A stretch of 64,000 nucleotides of DNA from an uncultured Candidatus Melainabacteria bacterium (GTDB lineage: Bacteria > Cyanobacteriota > Vampirovibrionia > Gastranaerophilales > Gastranaerophilaceae), in the NCBI GenBank assembly GCA_934692485.1, contig CAKUTX010000003.1:124001-188000 (forward strand), given 5' to 3'. A program made the position numbers and the translations under genes. Below the pieces are notes generated by a model. That model had not been told where the DNA came from, searched no databases, and saw only the letters and a list, made by a program, of their open reading frames with translations. Of the stretch, positions 8,866 through 17,034 are shown piece by piece. How positions within the stretch are numbered: position 1 is the first letter of the stretch; each line of letters begins with the position of its first letter.

Positions 8866-9589
8866 CTGAAATCCTATTTAAAAAATTCTTCAATTCTTTA
8901 ATTTGAGCCGGTTTTATAGGCTTAAATTCACCTCGTTTAAGTCCGTTCAAATTTAATGTAGCATGTCTTATTCGCTTCAACACTTTAACTTCATAACCAA
9001 AATATTCAAACATTTTTCTTATTTGTCTGTTCATTCCCTGATATAAAGTAATTTGCATTTCAGTATGTTTATTATCAATTTCCAAAACCTGAATATCGGC
9101 ATAAGCAATCTTATTTGGTTCGATTTCAATACCATTAGCCATTTGTTCAAGTTCAGCGCGCTTAACCTGAGCATTAACTGTTACCATATAAACTTTCGGA
9201 ACTTTAACGGAAGGGTGAGTAAGAGCATTTATAAGTTCCCCGTCATTAGTCAAAATCAAAAGTCCAGTAGAATCCTTATCCAATCTTCCAACAGGTTTTA
9301 AACCGGCTAAATTTTCAGGAAGTAAATCATAAATAGTTTTGCGCCCTCTTTCGTCATCACAAGTAGTTATATAACCTGCAGGCTTATAAAATCTGTAATA
9401 TTCATGTTTTACAGGATGAATTAACTTCTTGTTTACAAAGACTTTATCCTTTTGTTGAACAAGATAACCAAGTTCCGTAATCGTTTTTCCATTAACAATA
9501 ACAATACCCTGTTCTATAAGCTCATCCGCTTTTCTACGGGAACAAAGGCCAGATGATGCAATGTACTTGTTCAAACGAATACCGGACAT
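8840..9589 (-). CDS. rluB: rRNA pseudouridine synthase, RluB/RsuA family
   Basis: Isomerises a uridine in rRNA. The 249-residue protein has an N-terminal S4 RNA-binding domain (IRLNKYIASSGLCSRRKADELI) and then the RsuA-type catalytic motif GRLDKDSTGLLILTNDG, with the catalytic Asp in RLDKDS. NRQIRKMFEYFGYEVKVLKR follows as in RluB. RluB, RluE and RsuA cannot be cleanly separated by eye; length and the C-terminal extension favour RluB. It sits 3 bases after the thioesterase gene, in a run with coaE. Confidence 0.9.
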   Translation of the reverse strand: MSGIRLNKYIASSGLCSRRKADELIEQGIVIVNGKTITELGYLVQQKDKVFVNKKLIHPVKHEYYRFYKPAGYITTCDDERGRKTIYDLLPENLAGLKPVGRLDKDSTGLLILTNDGELINALTHPSVKVPKVYMVTVNAQVKRAELEQMANGIEIEPNKIAYADIQVLEIDNKHTEMQITLYQGMNRQIRKMFEYFGYEVKVLKRIRHATLNLNGLKRGEFKPIKPAQIKELKNFLNRISDEKNSNLR

Positions 9590-9592
9590 AAA

Positions 9593-10003
9593 TTATTCCT
9601 CAGTTCCTTTTTTCAAAGCATTCACAACAACTTCGGGCATTCTTCTGTATAACTTGCCATCATTACTTATCGCTACAACATCAAATTCAGCTTTGATAAA
9701 TAATTTTAAATCTTCTTTTGATTTAATAGTCTGACCAAAAGTAACCGACAGGCCATTATATTTTTCAATCCATGTTTCAATAATAATATTGTCATTTAGA
9801 CGAGCAGAAGCTTTGTATCTGACATTCATATTTGCAACAGGAAGAAGAACGTCATTATTTTTCATACTGACCAAATCCAGTCCAAGCATTTCACAAAGAT
9901 CAACTCGGCCTTTTTCCATCCATCTTAAATAGGAACCATGCCAGACAACACCATAAGCATCTGTATCTGAATAATAAACTTTAGTTTCAAATGTATGTTT
10001 CAT
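9593..10003 (-). CDS. Acyl-CoA thioesterase, YbgC/4-hydroxybenzoyl-CoA thioesterase family
   Basis: A hot-dog fold thioesterase of 136 residues. It begins MKHTFETKVYYSDTDAYGVVWHGSYLRWME, which contains the family motif YSDTDAxGVVxH with the catalytic Asp. An upstream extension of the frame (to 10129) would run antisense through the rubredoxin gene and has no ribosome site, so ATG 10003 is preferred. YbgC-type enzymes hydrolyse short acyl-CoA or act on acyl-ACP with the Tol-Pal system; no tol genes are nearby. First gene of the run thioesterase-rluB-coaE. Confidence 0.85.
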   Translation of the reverse strand: MKHTFETKVYYSDTDAYGVVWHGSYLRWMEKGRVDLCEMLGLDLVSMKNNDVLLPVANMNVRYKASARLNDNIIIETWIEKYNGLSVTFGQTIKSKEDLKLFIKAEFDVVAISNDGKLYRRMPEVVVNALKKGTEE

Positions 10004-10035
10004 AATACACAATTTATAACACAAAGGAGAAAAAA

Positions 10036-10170
10036 ATGAAATACCAATGTGATGTTTGCCAATGGATTTATGACGAAAGCAAAGAAGGCAAAAAATTCGA
10101 AGAATTACCAGATGATTACGTATGTCCAATATGTGGAGCTACAAAAGACATGTTCAGTAAAATCGAATAA
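10036..10170 (+). CDS. Short rubredoxin (44 residues)
   Basis: A one-iron electron carrier. The peptide has CDVC at residues 5-8 and CPIC at 30-33, with W10 and Y12 and the [11 protein letters not shown] block, all hallmarks of rubredoxin. At 44 residues it lacks the hairpin loop of about 8 residues found in the usual 52-54 residue form; the Desulfovibrio desulfuricans protein is similarly short. A strong ribosome site AAAGGAG stands 6 bases before the ATG. In anaerobes rubredoxin feeds oxygen- or peroxide-reducing enzymes. The gene is divergent from the thioesterase with a 32-base gap. Confidence 0.92.
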   Translation: MKYQCDVCQWIYDESKEGKKFEELPDDYVCPICGATKDMFSKIE

Positions 10171-10180
10171 TAAATCAAAA

Positions 10181-10510
10181 TTAACCAAAAACTTTTCGCC
10201 AATCAGCCATTCTTTTTTCGACTTGAGCACGAAATTCTGCCATACTGTCATTTGTTTTTTTAGGTGGATTAACAAATTTATCAAGCCATGCTAAAAATTT
10301 ATCAAACTTTGACTCCTTTACAGGCGATTGGTTGTCGATACGAACAATATCTGAAAAATTAGAACTTTGGACTTCCGGAAAACATCTAACATAAGAATTC
10401 CCTAATCGAATTGTATTGTTTTCTTTTGCCAATTCAAGATTACGGGCAAATTTATGATTTTTCCAGTCCTTCAAAGAAATATTCTTACTACAAATTTTTC
10501 TGATTTTCAT
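10181..10510 (-). CDS. Hypothetical basic protein, 109 residues
   Basis: I do not recognise this protein. It starts MKIRKICSKNISLKDWKNHKFARNL, is basic, has no signal peptide or membrane segment, and ends in a charged helix (FRAQVEKRMADWRKVFG). A longer frame would run through the tRNA-Pro terminator and the tRNA, so ATG 10510 with AGGGAAT upstream is used. It lies between the rubredoxin gene and tRNA-Pro and may be read through from the tRNA promoter. Confidence 0.6.
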   Translation of the reverse strand: MKIRKICSKNISLKDWKNHKFARNLELAKENNTIRLGNSYVRCFPEVQSSNFSDIVRIDNQSPVKESKFDKFLAWLDKFVNPPKKTNDSMAEFRAQVEKRMADWRKVFG

Positions 10511-10524
10511 ATATTCCCTAAAAC

Positions 10525-10551
10525 GAAAAAAGAACCCTAAACGGGGTTCTC
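10525..10551 (-). terminator. Terminator after tRNA-Pro
   Basis: On the minus strand AGAACCCC, short loop, GGGTTCT, then T run; A and T runs on both sides mean it could work in both directions. Confidence 0.7.
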
Positions 10552-10564
10552 TTTTTTTTCTAAA

Positions 10565-10641
10565 TGGTCGGGATGACACGATTTGAACGTGCGACCCCCT
10601 CGTCCCAAGCGAGGTGCGCTACCAAGCTGCGCCACATCCCG
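10565..10641 (-). tRNA. tRNA-Pro (anticodon UGG)
   Basis: Reading the minus strand, acceptor CGGGATG (10641-10635) pairs with CATCCCG (10575-10569), followed by ACCA, so the CCA end is encoded. The anticodon arm CCTCG-CTTGGGA-CGAGG gives TGG. The T arm holds GTTCAAATC. Confidence 0.94.
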
Positions 10642-10798
10642 TCGACAAGATTTATAGTAATATAAACAAAATTTAGAGTCAAGTGTTTTTATTATCTTTC
10701 TCAAAAATTGGATTTCTTATATCATAAATTTACATTTTGTTGACTTGGCCACAATTTTATAATAAAGTTTTAAGAGGTGTCGAAGTATATTAGTTATA

Positions 10799-10834
10799 GA
10801 TTCTTCGCTATCAAAGACACTAGATTGAAGAATC
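10799..10834. other. Inverted repeat in the yidC leader
   Basis: GATTCTTC at 10799-10806 and GAAGAATC at 10827-10834, a perfect 8-bp stem with a 20-base loop, 28 bases before the yidC start. It may form a leader hairpin. No T run follows. Confidence 0.35.
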
Positions 10835-10861
10835 AGTTATTTAATAAGAGGATTAGGGAAA

Positions 10862-11950
10862 TTGGATTTTACAACTTTAACTATTGAAGTATTAAAAGCA
10901 CTTGCTTCTATCGTAGGAAATTACGGAATTGCAATTATATTATTAACTGTTGTCATAAGACTTGCTATGTGGCCATTGAATGTTTCACAGCAACGCTCTA
11001 TGAAGATGATGCAATCTTTGCAACCAAAAATTAAAGCTATTCAAGACAGATACAAAAGTGACCCGCAAAGAATGCAACAAAAACTTATGGAGTTTTATAA
11101 AGAACATAAATTTAACCCTATGGGCGGATGTTTACCGTTATTAATTCAATTGCCTATTTTCATTTTGCTATATTCAGCATTAATGAGCCCTCAATTTATT
11201 CAAATTGCTGGAGATACATCTTTCGGATTTTTGAGCAGATTAGATACAACACTTAGAGCTACTGCAGGTCGCTCTTATGATGGGACTTTCGGTGTTTCAA
11301 AAGGTGATACTTTCGCTCTTGGAAAAACTGCAAAAGTTTACCTTCCAACAGAAACTCTTGATAACGTAAAAATCAAAAATCCAGCTAAAGCGATTGAAAT
11401 CCAAGGTGAATTTAAGCCTGGTGAAAGTGTAGACTTTAAAGTTGATTTAGACCATTTAGATTTGAAATTTGCGCAGCTTGACCAAATTGAAAAAGCAGAA
11501 ATCGCTGTAACAGATATGTCTAACAAAGAAATTGAAAATGTTACATTTAACAAAACAGGAAGTATCTTATCAGCATCAGTACCTACAACCGTAGCTTCTA
11601 GAGCTTTCCATTGGGATGTTTTTGTTCTCATCGCTTTATTTGCTTTAACAATGTTTGCATCTCAAAAAATTATGATGGCTGCTAACAAAACAAAAGATGG
11701 TGCTACGGATCCGACACAAGAAGCTATTCAAAAATCAATGGGAACATTCATGCCAATAATGATTATTGGAACATTTATTATAATTCCTATACCTGCCGGA
11801 GTTTTGCTATATCTTGTTACCAGCAACATTATACAAATATTGCAGACTGTTATTGTCAACAAGCAAATTGATGCAGAACAAGCAAGAACTCAAGTTTTGG
11901 CCAGTGATTCAGATGTCGCCGGCGCTAAACAAATTAAAAATAAAGATTAG
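10862..11950 (+). CDS. yidC: Membrane protein insertase YidC (short, cyanobacterial-like form)
   Basis: Inserts and folds inner-membrane proteins, alone or with SecYEG. The 362-residue protein begins directly at the conserved core, without the long periplasmic P1 domain of E. coli. The core includes the hydrophilic-groove segment ILLTVVIRLAMWPLN with Arg, MMQSLQPKIKAIQDRYKSDP, and GGCLPLLIQLPIFILLYSAL. Between this segment and the next (WDVFVLIALFALTMFASQ) lies an insert of roughly 130 residues rich in beta-type sequence. From memory, cyanobacterial YidC carries an insert at the same place. The start is TTG 10862 with GAGGATTAGGG upstream. Confidence 0.93.
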   Translation: MDFTTLTIEVLKALASIVGNYGIAIILLTVVIRLAMWPLNVSQQRSMKMMQSLQPKIKAIQDRYKSDPQRMQQKLMEFYKEHKFNPMGGCLPLLIQLPIFILLYSALMSPQFIQIAGDTSFGFLSRLDTTLRATAGRSYDGTFGVSKGDTFALGKTAKVYLPTETLDNVKIKNPAKAIEIQGEFKPGESVDFKVDLDHLDLKFAQLDQIEKAEIAVTDMSNKEIENVTFNKTGSILSASVPTTVASRAFHWDVFVLIALFALTMFASQKIMMAANKTKDGATDPTQEAIQKSMGTFMPIMIIGTFIIIPIPAGVLLYLVTSNIIQILQTVIVNKQIDAEQARTQVLASDSDVAGAKQIKNKD

Positions 11951-11960
11951 GATTAGTTTA

Positions 11961-11996
11961 ATTGGTCTACCTTTTTAGGTAGACCAATGTTTTTAT
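11961..11996 (+). terminator. Terminator after yidC
   Basis: ATTGGTCTACCT and AGGTAGACCAAT form a 12-bp stem with a TTTT loop, followed by GTTTTTAT. Confidence 0.85.
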
Positions 11997-12013
11997 ATAT
12001 AAAGGAATTCACA

Positions 12014-13081
12014 ATGTTACTTTCGGAATATGATTATAATTTACCTGAAGAATTAATCGCTCAAATGCCAGCCGACAAGAGAGAAAATTCTAAAATGATG
12101 GTTTTAAACAGAAAAGATAAAACTATTTCGCATAAACATTTTTATGACATTGTGGACTTGTTAGAAGAAAACACATTGTTGGTAATGAATAACACAAAAG
12201 TTTTACCAGCTAGACTAATCGGGCACAAAGATACAGGTGCCAAAATTGAAGTATTTCTACTAAAACAAACCGAACTTGAAAAATCTAAACCAGGTGAATG
12301 TTATTGGGATGTCCTTATAAAACCTTCAAAAAGAGTTAAACCAGACACCATCATAAAAATTAGTGATGATTTATCCGTTAAAGCAATCAAAAGGCTTGAA
12401 GATAACGGAGAATGGCTTGTAGAACTTATATATAATGGGAATAATGTTCTTGACGTACTACATAAAAACGGACAAATTCCACTACCTCCGTATATCGAGA
12501 GGAAAATTCCTAATGATGATTTAAAAAAGCTTGATTTTGAACGTTATCAAACCGTTTATGCAAAAGACGAGGGTTCCGTCGCAGCTCCAACTGCAGGATT
12601 ACATTTTACAAAAGAAATCCTAAAAAAACTTGAAGATAAAGGAGTTGAACTTGCCTATGTTACCTTAAATGTTGGACTTGGTACATTTAGACCCGTCCAA
12701 TGTGAAAACGTTCTTGAACATAAAATGCATTCAGAAACATTTGAAATTTCTGAACAAGCAGCCGAACAAATAAATAGAGCAAAAAAAGAAGGGCGAAAAA
12801 TTGTCGCAGTAGGGACAACAACAGTCCGAACTTTAGAAACAGCTTTCCAAAAATTTGGATGTATAAAGCCATGCCACGACCATTCTGAATTGTTTATATA
12901 TCCACCATTTGAGTTCAAAGTTATTGATAACTTGATTACAAACTTTCACCTACCCAAATCAACGCTATTAATGCTTGTTAGCGCACTTGCAGGCAAAGAC
13001 TTTATTTTTGAAGCATACGAAGAAGCTATCAAAAATAAATACAGATTTTTCTCATATGGCGACTGCATGTACATTTGCTAG
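12014..13081 (+). CDS. queA: S-adenosylmethionine:tRNA ribosyltransferase-isomerase
   Basis: Transfers and isomerises the ribosyl part of SAM onto preQ1 in tRNA, giving epoxyqueuosine. The 355-residue protein shows the QueA blocks YDLPEELIAQ-like N-terminus, VMNNTKVLPARL, GEWLVEL, GSVAAPTAGLHFT, VGLGTFRPV and NFHLPKSTLLMLVSA. ATG 12014 with AAAGGA 7 bases upstream is preferred over TTG/ATG codons further up that overlap the yidC terminator. Queuosine-related queD lies at 34.1 kb, so the host uses this pathway. Confidence 0.94.
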   Translation: MLLSEYDYNLPEELIAQMPADKRENSKMMVLNRKDKTISHKHFYDIVDLLEENTLLVMNNTKVLPARLIGHKDTGAKIEVFLLKQTELEKSKPGECYWDVLIKPSKRVKPDTIIKISDDLSVKAIKRLEDNGEWLVELIYNGNNVLDVLHKNGQIPLPPYIERKIPNDDLKKLDFERYQTVYAKDEGSVAAPTAGLHFTKEILKKLEDKGVELAYVTLNVGLGTFRPVQCENVLEHKMHSETFEISEQAAEQINRAKKEGRKIVAVGTTTVRTLETAFQKFGCIKPCHDHSELFIYPPFEFKVIDNLITNFHLPKSTLLMLVSALAGKDFIFEAYEEAIKNKYRFFSYGDCMYIC

Positions 13082-13131
13082 AAAATTTTTAATTATTGTT
13101 ATTAATCCAATAGAGTAAACCTTATGAAAAA

Positions 13132-13647
13132 CTATTGATCACTTTCGTGATGGTCTTTATCTTTCATTAATTTTGCAAAATCTGAAGGTTTAATACTTTG
13201 CACAAATTTTTTGAACTCTTGAGCTTCTTCCTCATCTTTGGCAGAATCAGTAGAAACAGACCCGTTTGAAATAACATTAGCCGTAACAAAAATAGGAGCG
13301 TCAACTCTTATCGCAACAGCAATCGCATCAGAAGGTCGAGAATCAATCTCTAAGACATTACCGTCGGTGTTAACTAAAAACAAAGTTGCATAATATGTAT
13401 CTTTTTCAACATCATTAATCTCAACTTTTTCCAATTTATAACCAGTTTTTTCAATAATACTTATAATCAAATCATGAGTCATAGGACGAGCAACATTCAA
13501 ATTTTCTATTTTACGAATTATTGCACTAGCTTCAGCCGAGCCAATCCATATAGGAAGCGCTTTTCTATTTTCTTTGTCATGTAAAACAACAATAGGAGAA
13601 CCAGTTCTTGTATCGAGGGCAATCCCCATAACTTTCATTTCAATCAT
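13132..13647 (-). CDS. Bifunctional nuclease family protein (BFN/DUF151)
   Basis: A 171-residue protein of the bifunctional nuclease family. Visible blocks are GSPIVVLHDKENRKALPIWIGSAEA, MTHDLI and EIDSRPSDAIAVAIRVDAPIFV, which define the domain. A charged tail (residues 130-171) ends HHESDQ. Members occur in plants, cyanobacteria and many other bacteria; the nuclease activity is documented for only a few, so the role here is open. The gene is monocistronic and convergent with queA. Confidence 0.88.
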   Translation of the reverse strand: MIEMKVMGIALDTRTGSPIVVLHDKENRKALPIWIGSAEASAIIRKIENLNVARPMTHDLIISIIEKTGYKLEKVEINDVEKDTYYATLFLVNTDGNVLEIDSRPSDAIAVAIRVDAPIFVTANVISNGSVSTDSAKDEEEAQEFKKFVQSIKPSDFAKLMKDKDHHESDQ

Positions 13648-13805
13648 AGTACCATACCTTTCAGTACCAGTATTGTACTCTAATTCAACAAAATCGTCAA
13701 GATTAAATAAAAAACAAAAAAGTATTTACGAAAAAAAATATTTATGTTAGAATAGAGTCATGCACATGGTGCAATTGTAGAATTGCACAGACAACTTAAT
13801 AAAAA

Positions 13806-13895
13806 GGAGTAGTGGCCGAGTGGCTGAAGGCGGCACCCTGCTAAGGTGTTATGTGGGTATAACCTGCATCCAGGGTTCAAATCCCTGCTGCTCCG
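13806..13895 (+). tRNA. tRNA-Ser (anticodon GCU)
   Basis: Acceptor GGAGTAG (13806-13812) pairs with CTGCTCC (13888-13894), with one G-T pair, then discriminator G. The anticodon loop TGCTAAG gives GCT, and a long variable arm (about 16 bases) marks the Ser class II form. The T arm holds GTTCAAATC. Confidence 0.94.
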
Positions 13896-13939
13896 TTTTT
13901 TAGTTTATGCAGCACATTGAGTGCATATTATAGTTTAGA

Positions 13940-13967
13940 AAAAACGTCCGAATTTCGGACGTTTTTC
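13940..13967 (+). terminator. Terminator after tRNA-Ser
   Basis: ACGTCCGA, 3-base loop, TCGGACGT, flanked by A and T runs. It can act in both directions. Confidence 0.8.
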
Positions 13968-14009
13968 TGTTGACTAATTATATACTGAAGCTAAGTCTAA
14001 AATTAAACT

Positions 14010-14040
14010 AATAGAGGCGAATACAAATATCGCCTCTATT
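14010..14040 (-). terminator. Hairpin after dxs
   Basis: AATAGAGGCGA and TCGCCTCTATT form an 11-bp stem 30 bases past the dxs stop. The minus-strand T tail is broken (AGTTTAATTTT), so termination is likely but not certain. The rest of 13648-14070 holds only tRNA-Ser and its terminator. Confidence 0.6.
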
Positions 14041-14070
14041 GTATATTTTATTAATAAATTTTCTAATAAT

Positions 14071-15822
14071 TTATAGAATATTTTCAATATCTTTTACAAT
14101 TAAATCAGGAGTCAAATGATAACGATTATAGAGTTCATCCAATGGAGTTCTATCAGTAAATTCTTTTTTAGCACCAAAGTTTAAAACTTTTATATCTGAA
14201 TTTCCATAATAACGCGAAATTTTTTCTCCAAAACCGCCATCAATAATTCCATCTTCCAAAGTAATAACAATTTTATGCTCTTTTTTGAGATTATCCAAAA
14301 GCTCACTATCAACACCTGTCATAAATCTAGGATTAATTAATGTCGCATCAAAATTAAATTTATCCTTAAGAGCTTTTTTAACTTCTTTACCCAAACCAAA
14401 GAAATTTCCAAGCCCTAGAATTGCAACTTTTTCTCCTTTTTCTACAAGCTTAAATTTATTTAAAATTGAATAATCAGTAGTATCCTCTGTTCCTGTAACT
14501 TCAAGCGGAGTCATTGGAACTCTTATTGCTATAGGATGTTCCGTTTGAGTAAGAGAATATTCTAGCATTGCAAGATATTCTTCTTTGTTTGTCGGTGATA
14601 AATAAACGAGGTTCGGAATATTGGACATCATAGAAATATCAAAAGAACCTAAGTGAGTTGCATCAGCCGATGAAATTCCGCCCCAATAAACAAGAATAGT
14701 CAAAGGAGAATTATTTAAACACAAATCTTGTGACAACTGATCATAGGTTCTTTGAACAAATGATGTCATAATTGTCAAAATTGGTTTAGCTCCACATTTT
14801 GCAAGTGCAGAAGAATACGCTACTGCATGTTCTTCTGCAATACCGACATCAGTGTATTGCTTCCCTAATTGTGCTCTAAATTCTGGAGTAAACCCAAAAA
14901 CACCAGGAGTCGCAGCATTAACCGTGATGACTGTTTTATCTGCTTTTGATTTTTTTAAGATAAATTCTTTTGTTACTGAATTATAATCTTCTACCAAAGT
15001 CGCATGTTCTGTAGGTTTTTCATCAAGAATTCCAGGCAATGTCCAGTGAAATGCTTCTTTATGTTCTTCTGCGGCTGCAAGCCCATGGCCTTTGATTGTT
15101 CTAATATGAACAACTATTGGATGTTCTATATCTTTAACTTTTTTGAAAGCTGTGATAAGTTCTTCAATATTATTACCATTATCAACGTACATATAATCAA
15201 AACCCATTGCTTTAAATAAATTACATTCTGCTTGACCTTTTGTATCTCCTAAAAGTTTTAAATTCTTATAAATACCGCCGTGATTTTCTGCAATAGACAT
15301 ATCATTGTCATTTAAAACTATAATAATATTACTATTCAATTCAGCTGCATTATCAAAACCTTCAAAAGCCTCTCCACCACTAAGAGAACCATCACCAACA
15401 ATTGCAACAACATTTGACTTTTCGCCTCTCAAATCTCTTGCCTTTGCCACACCAGTAGCTAAACTTGCGGCCGTAGATGTATGCCCAACCTTAAACAAGT
15501 CATGTTCGCTTTCTTCTGGAGCAGTGTAACCCGTATACTTTAGATAATTGTCAGGGTTTGTAAAACCTTCTTTTCGTCCAGTTAAAATTTTGTGCGGATA
15601 ACATTGGTGAGAAACGTCAAACACAAATTTATCTTCAGGAGAATTGAATACGTAGTGCATTGCAATAGTAGTTTCAATAATACCGAGGTTTGGCCCCATA
15701 TGACCACCAATCGTATTAACCTTCTTTATAATTAATTCTCTCATTTCATCTGCAAGAAAATTCATTTCGCGAACAGACAACTTTTTTAAATCTTCAGGGG
15801 TATTAACTTTGTCTAAAATCAT
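14071..15822 (-). CDS. dxs: 1-deoxy-D-xylulose-5-phosphate synthase
   Basis: First enzyme of the MEP isoprenoid pathway, condensing pyruvate and glyceraldehyde 3-phosphate with thiamine diphosphate. The 583-residue protein has GHMGPNLGIIE, DVSHQCYPHKILTGR, the ThDP motif GDGSLSGGEAFEGFDNAA near residue 145 with the NDNDMSIAENHGG end, and the transketolase-type GIAEEHAVAYSSALA with catalytic Glu. It is somewhat shorter than the usual 620 residues. ATG 15822 with GGAGAAG 7 bases upstream is preferred to a longer frame. The promoter at 15875-15905 has MerR-type architecture. Confidence 0.93.
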   Translation of the reverse strand: MILDKVNTPEDLKKLSVREMNFLADEMRELIIKKVNTIGGHMGPNLGIIETTIAMHYVFNSPEDKFVFDVSHQCYPHKILTGRKEGFTNPDNYLKYTGYTAPEESEHDLFKVGHTSTAASLATGVAKARDLRGEKSNVVAIVGDGSLSGGEAFEGFDNAAELNSNIIIVLNDNDMSIAENHGGIYKNLKLLGDTKGQAECNLFKAMGFDYMYVDNGNNIEELITAFKKVKDIEHPIVVHIRTIKGHGLAAAEEHKEAFHWTLPGILDEKPTEHATLVEDYNSVTKEFILKKSKADKTVITVNAATPGVFGFTPEFRAQLGKQYTDVGIAEEHAVAYSSALAKCGAKPILTIMTSFVQRTYDQLSQDLCLNNSPLTILVYWGGISSADATHLGSFDISMMSNIPNLVYLSPTNKEEYLAMLEYSLTQTEHPIAIRVPMTPLEVTGTEDTTDYSILNKFKLVEKGEKVAILGLGNFFGLGKEVKKALKDKFNFDATLINPRFMTGVDSELLDNLKKEHKIVITLEDGIIDGGFGEKISRYYGNSDIKVLNFGAKKEFTDRTPLDELYNRYHLTPDLIVKDIENIL

Positions 15823-15874
15823 TTTAACTTCTCCTTTATATATTTTTACCAATAAAAAATCTTACTCAATCATT

Positions 15875-15905
15875 ATTGTACAGTTGAGAGTGCACTCTCA
15901 GTCAA
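15875..15905 (-). promoter_or_regulatory. MerR-type promoter of dxs with internal palindrome
   Basis: On the minus strand, TTGACT (15905-15900), a 19-base spacer, and TACAAT (15880-15875). A perfect 16-bp palindrome, TGAGAGTGCACTCTCA (15885-15900), fills the spacer. A 19-20 base spacer holding a dyad is the hallmark of MerR-family activated promoters such as the ZntR-controlled zntA promoter. Confidence 0.65.
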
Positions 15906-15983
15906 GTCTTTAAATTATTTTTTTTTAATATTTGTTAATATTTTTTGATATAAGCTATATATTTTTCATGTTAAACTTTATTT

Positions 15984-16604
15984 ATGAAAAAGATTTTGTG
16001 TTTTGGTGACAGTAATACGTTTGGTTTTATTCCAGAAAACGGAAAGAGATACAAAAAAAATATACGTTGGACTGGAATTTTACAAAATTTATTAAATGAT
16101 AGTTATCAAATAATGGAAGCTGGTTGTAACAACAGAACTGCTTTTGTAGATAACCCGTTCGGACTTGAACAAACAGGTTATAAAGTACTACCTAAGTATT
16201 TGGAAAAAGAATTTTATGATGTAATTTTATTCGCAATTGGTATAAATGATTTGCAATTGTTTTTTAATCCAAGCTTAAATGAATTTGAAACAGGCATGCA
16301 AAAACTTATCAATATTGCAAAATCTCTTTCTCAAGATAGTAAATTAGTTCTTGTTTGCCCACCAAAACTTGATTTAAATGGAATTAATAATGGGATGTTC
16401 CGATTTCAATTTGATGAAAAATCTGTAGAAAAATCTTCTTGTTTGCCAAAAATATACGAAAAATTATCAAATAAAAACAATTGTAATTTTGTCAACTTGA
16501 ATGATATTGTAAAAGTATCTCCTATCGATGGGCTTCATTTTTCTCCAGAAAATCATGAAAAAATTGCAAAATATTTATATAAAGAAATTAGCCATATTAT
16601 CTAA
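15984..16604 (+). CDS. SGNH/GDSL-type hydrolase
   Basis: A serine esterase or lipase-like hydrolase of 206 residues. Block I is CFGDSNTFGF with the nucleophile in GDSN; the block III Asn is in FAIGINDLQ; block V DGLHFSPENH supplies the Asp-His pair. The triad is therefore complete. There is no signal peptide, so it probably acts in the cytoplasm. Arylesterases and acyltransferase-like deacetylases share this pattern, and the substrate cannot be told. The TspO gene follows 33 bases downstream. Confidence 0.85.
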   Translation: MKKILCFGDSNTFGFIPENGKRYKKNIRWTGILQNLLNDSYQIMEAGCNNRTAFVDNPFGLEQTGYKVLPKYLEKEFYDVILFAIGINDLQLFFNPSLNEFETGMQKLINIAKSLSQDSKLVLVCPPKLDLNGINNGMFRFQFDEKSVEKSSCLPKIYEKLSNKNNCNFVNLNDIVKVSPIDGLHFSPENHEKIAKYLYKEISHII

Positions 16605-16637
16605 TGAAAAAAAATAATCAAAAGTTAAACTGTTTGT

Positions 16638-17027
16638 ATGGAACTTTCTTGGTATAACAGTTTAAATAAACCATTTTTAAATCCGCCATCATGGATTTTT
16701 GCTCCAGTGTGGGGTATTTTATATATTCTCATGTTTGTTGGTTTTTGGATAATGATTTATTCAAATAGTAATTATAATAAAAAATGGGCGATTGTATTTT
16801 TTATCATTCAATTACTTTTTAATTTTTCTTGGAGTCCGATTTTCTTTTATTTTCATAACATAAAATTAGCATTTGTAATAATTTTGTTGTTATTAATATT
16901 CATTTGTTTAACAACTTATTCATTTTTCAAGATTTCAAAACTCTCTGCTTATCTTTTAATCCCATACTTTTTGTGGACAATATTTGCTGCGTATTTGAAT
17001 TTTGAGTATATCAGAATTAATTTATGA
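16638..17027 (+). CDS. TspO/MBR family membrane protein, short form
   Basis: A 129-residue protein with TspO hallmarks: WYNSLNKPFLNPPSWIFAPVWGILYILM at the start, a FNFSWSPIFF segment and LIPYFLWTIFAAYLNF at the end. Family members are usually 150-165 residues with five membrane helices. This one begins exactly where helix 1 would end, leaving four helices. A TAA at 16626-16628 blocks any in-frame extension, so the loss is real unless there is a sequence error. TspO binds porphyrins and related ligands; function here is unknown. Confidence 0.85.
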   Translation: MELSWYNSLNKPFLNPPSWIFAPVWGILYILMFVGFWIMIYSNSNYNKKWAIVFFIIQLLFNFSWSPIFFYFHNIKLAFVIILLLLIFICLTTYSFFKISKLSAYLLIPYFLWTIFAAYLNFEYIRINL

Positions 17028-17034
17028 TTTTAAT

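Noticed and set aside
10004..10129. Longer start for the thioesterase gene
   Set aside because: It runs antisense through the rubredoxin gene, has no ribosome site, and the family motif begins right after ATG 10003.
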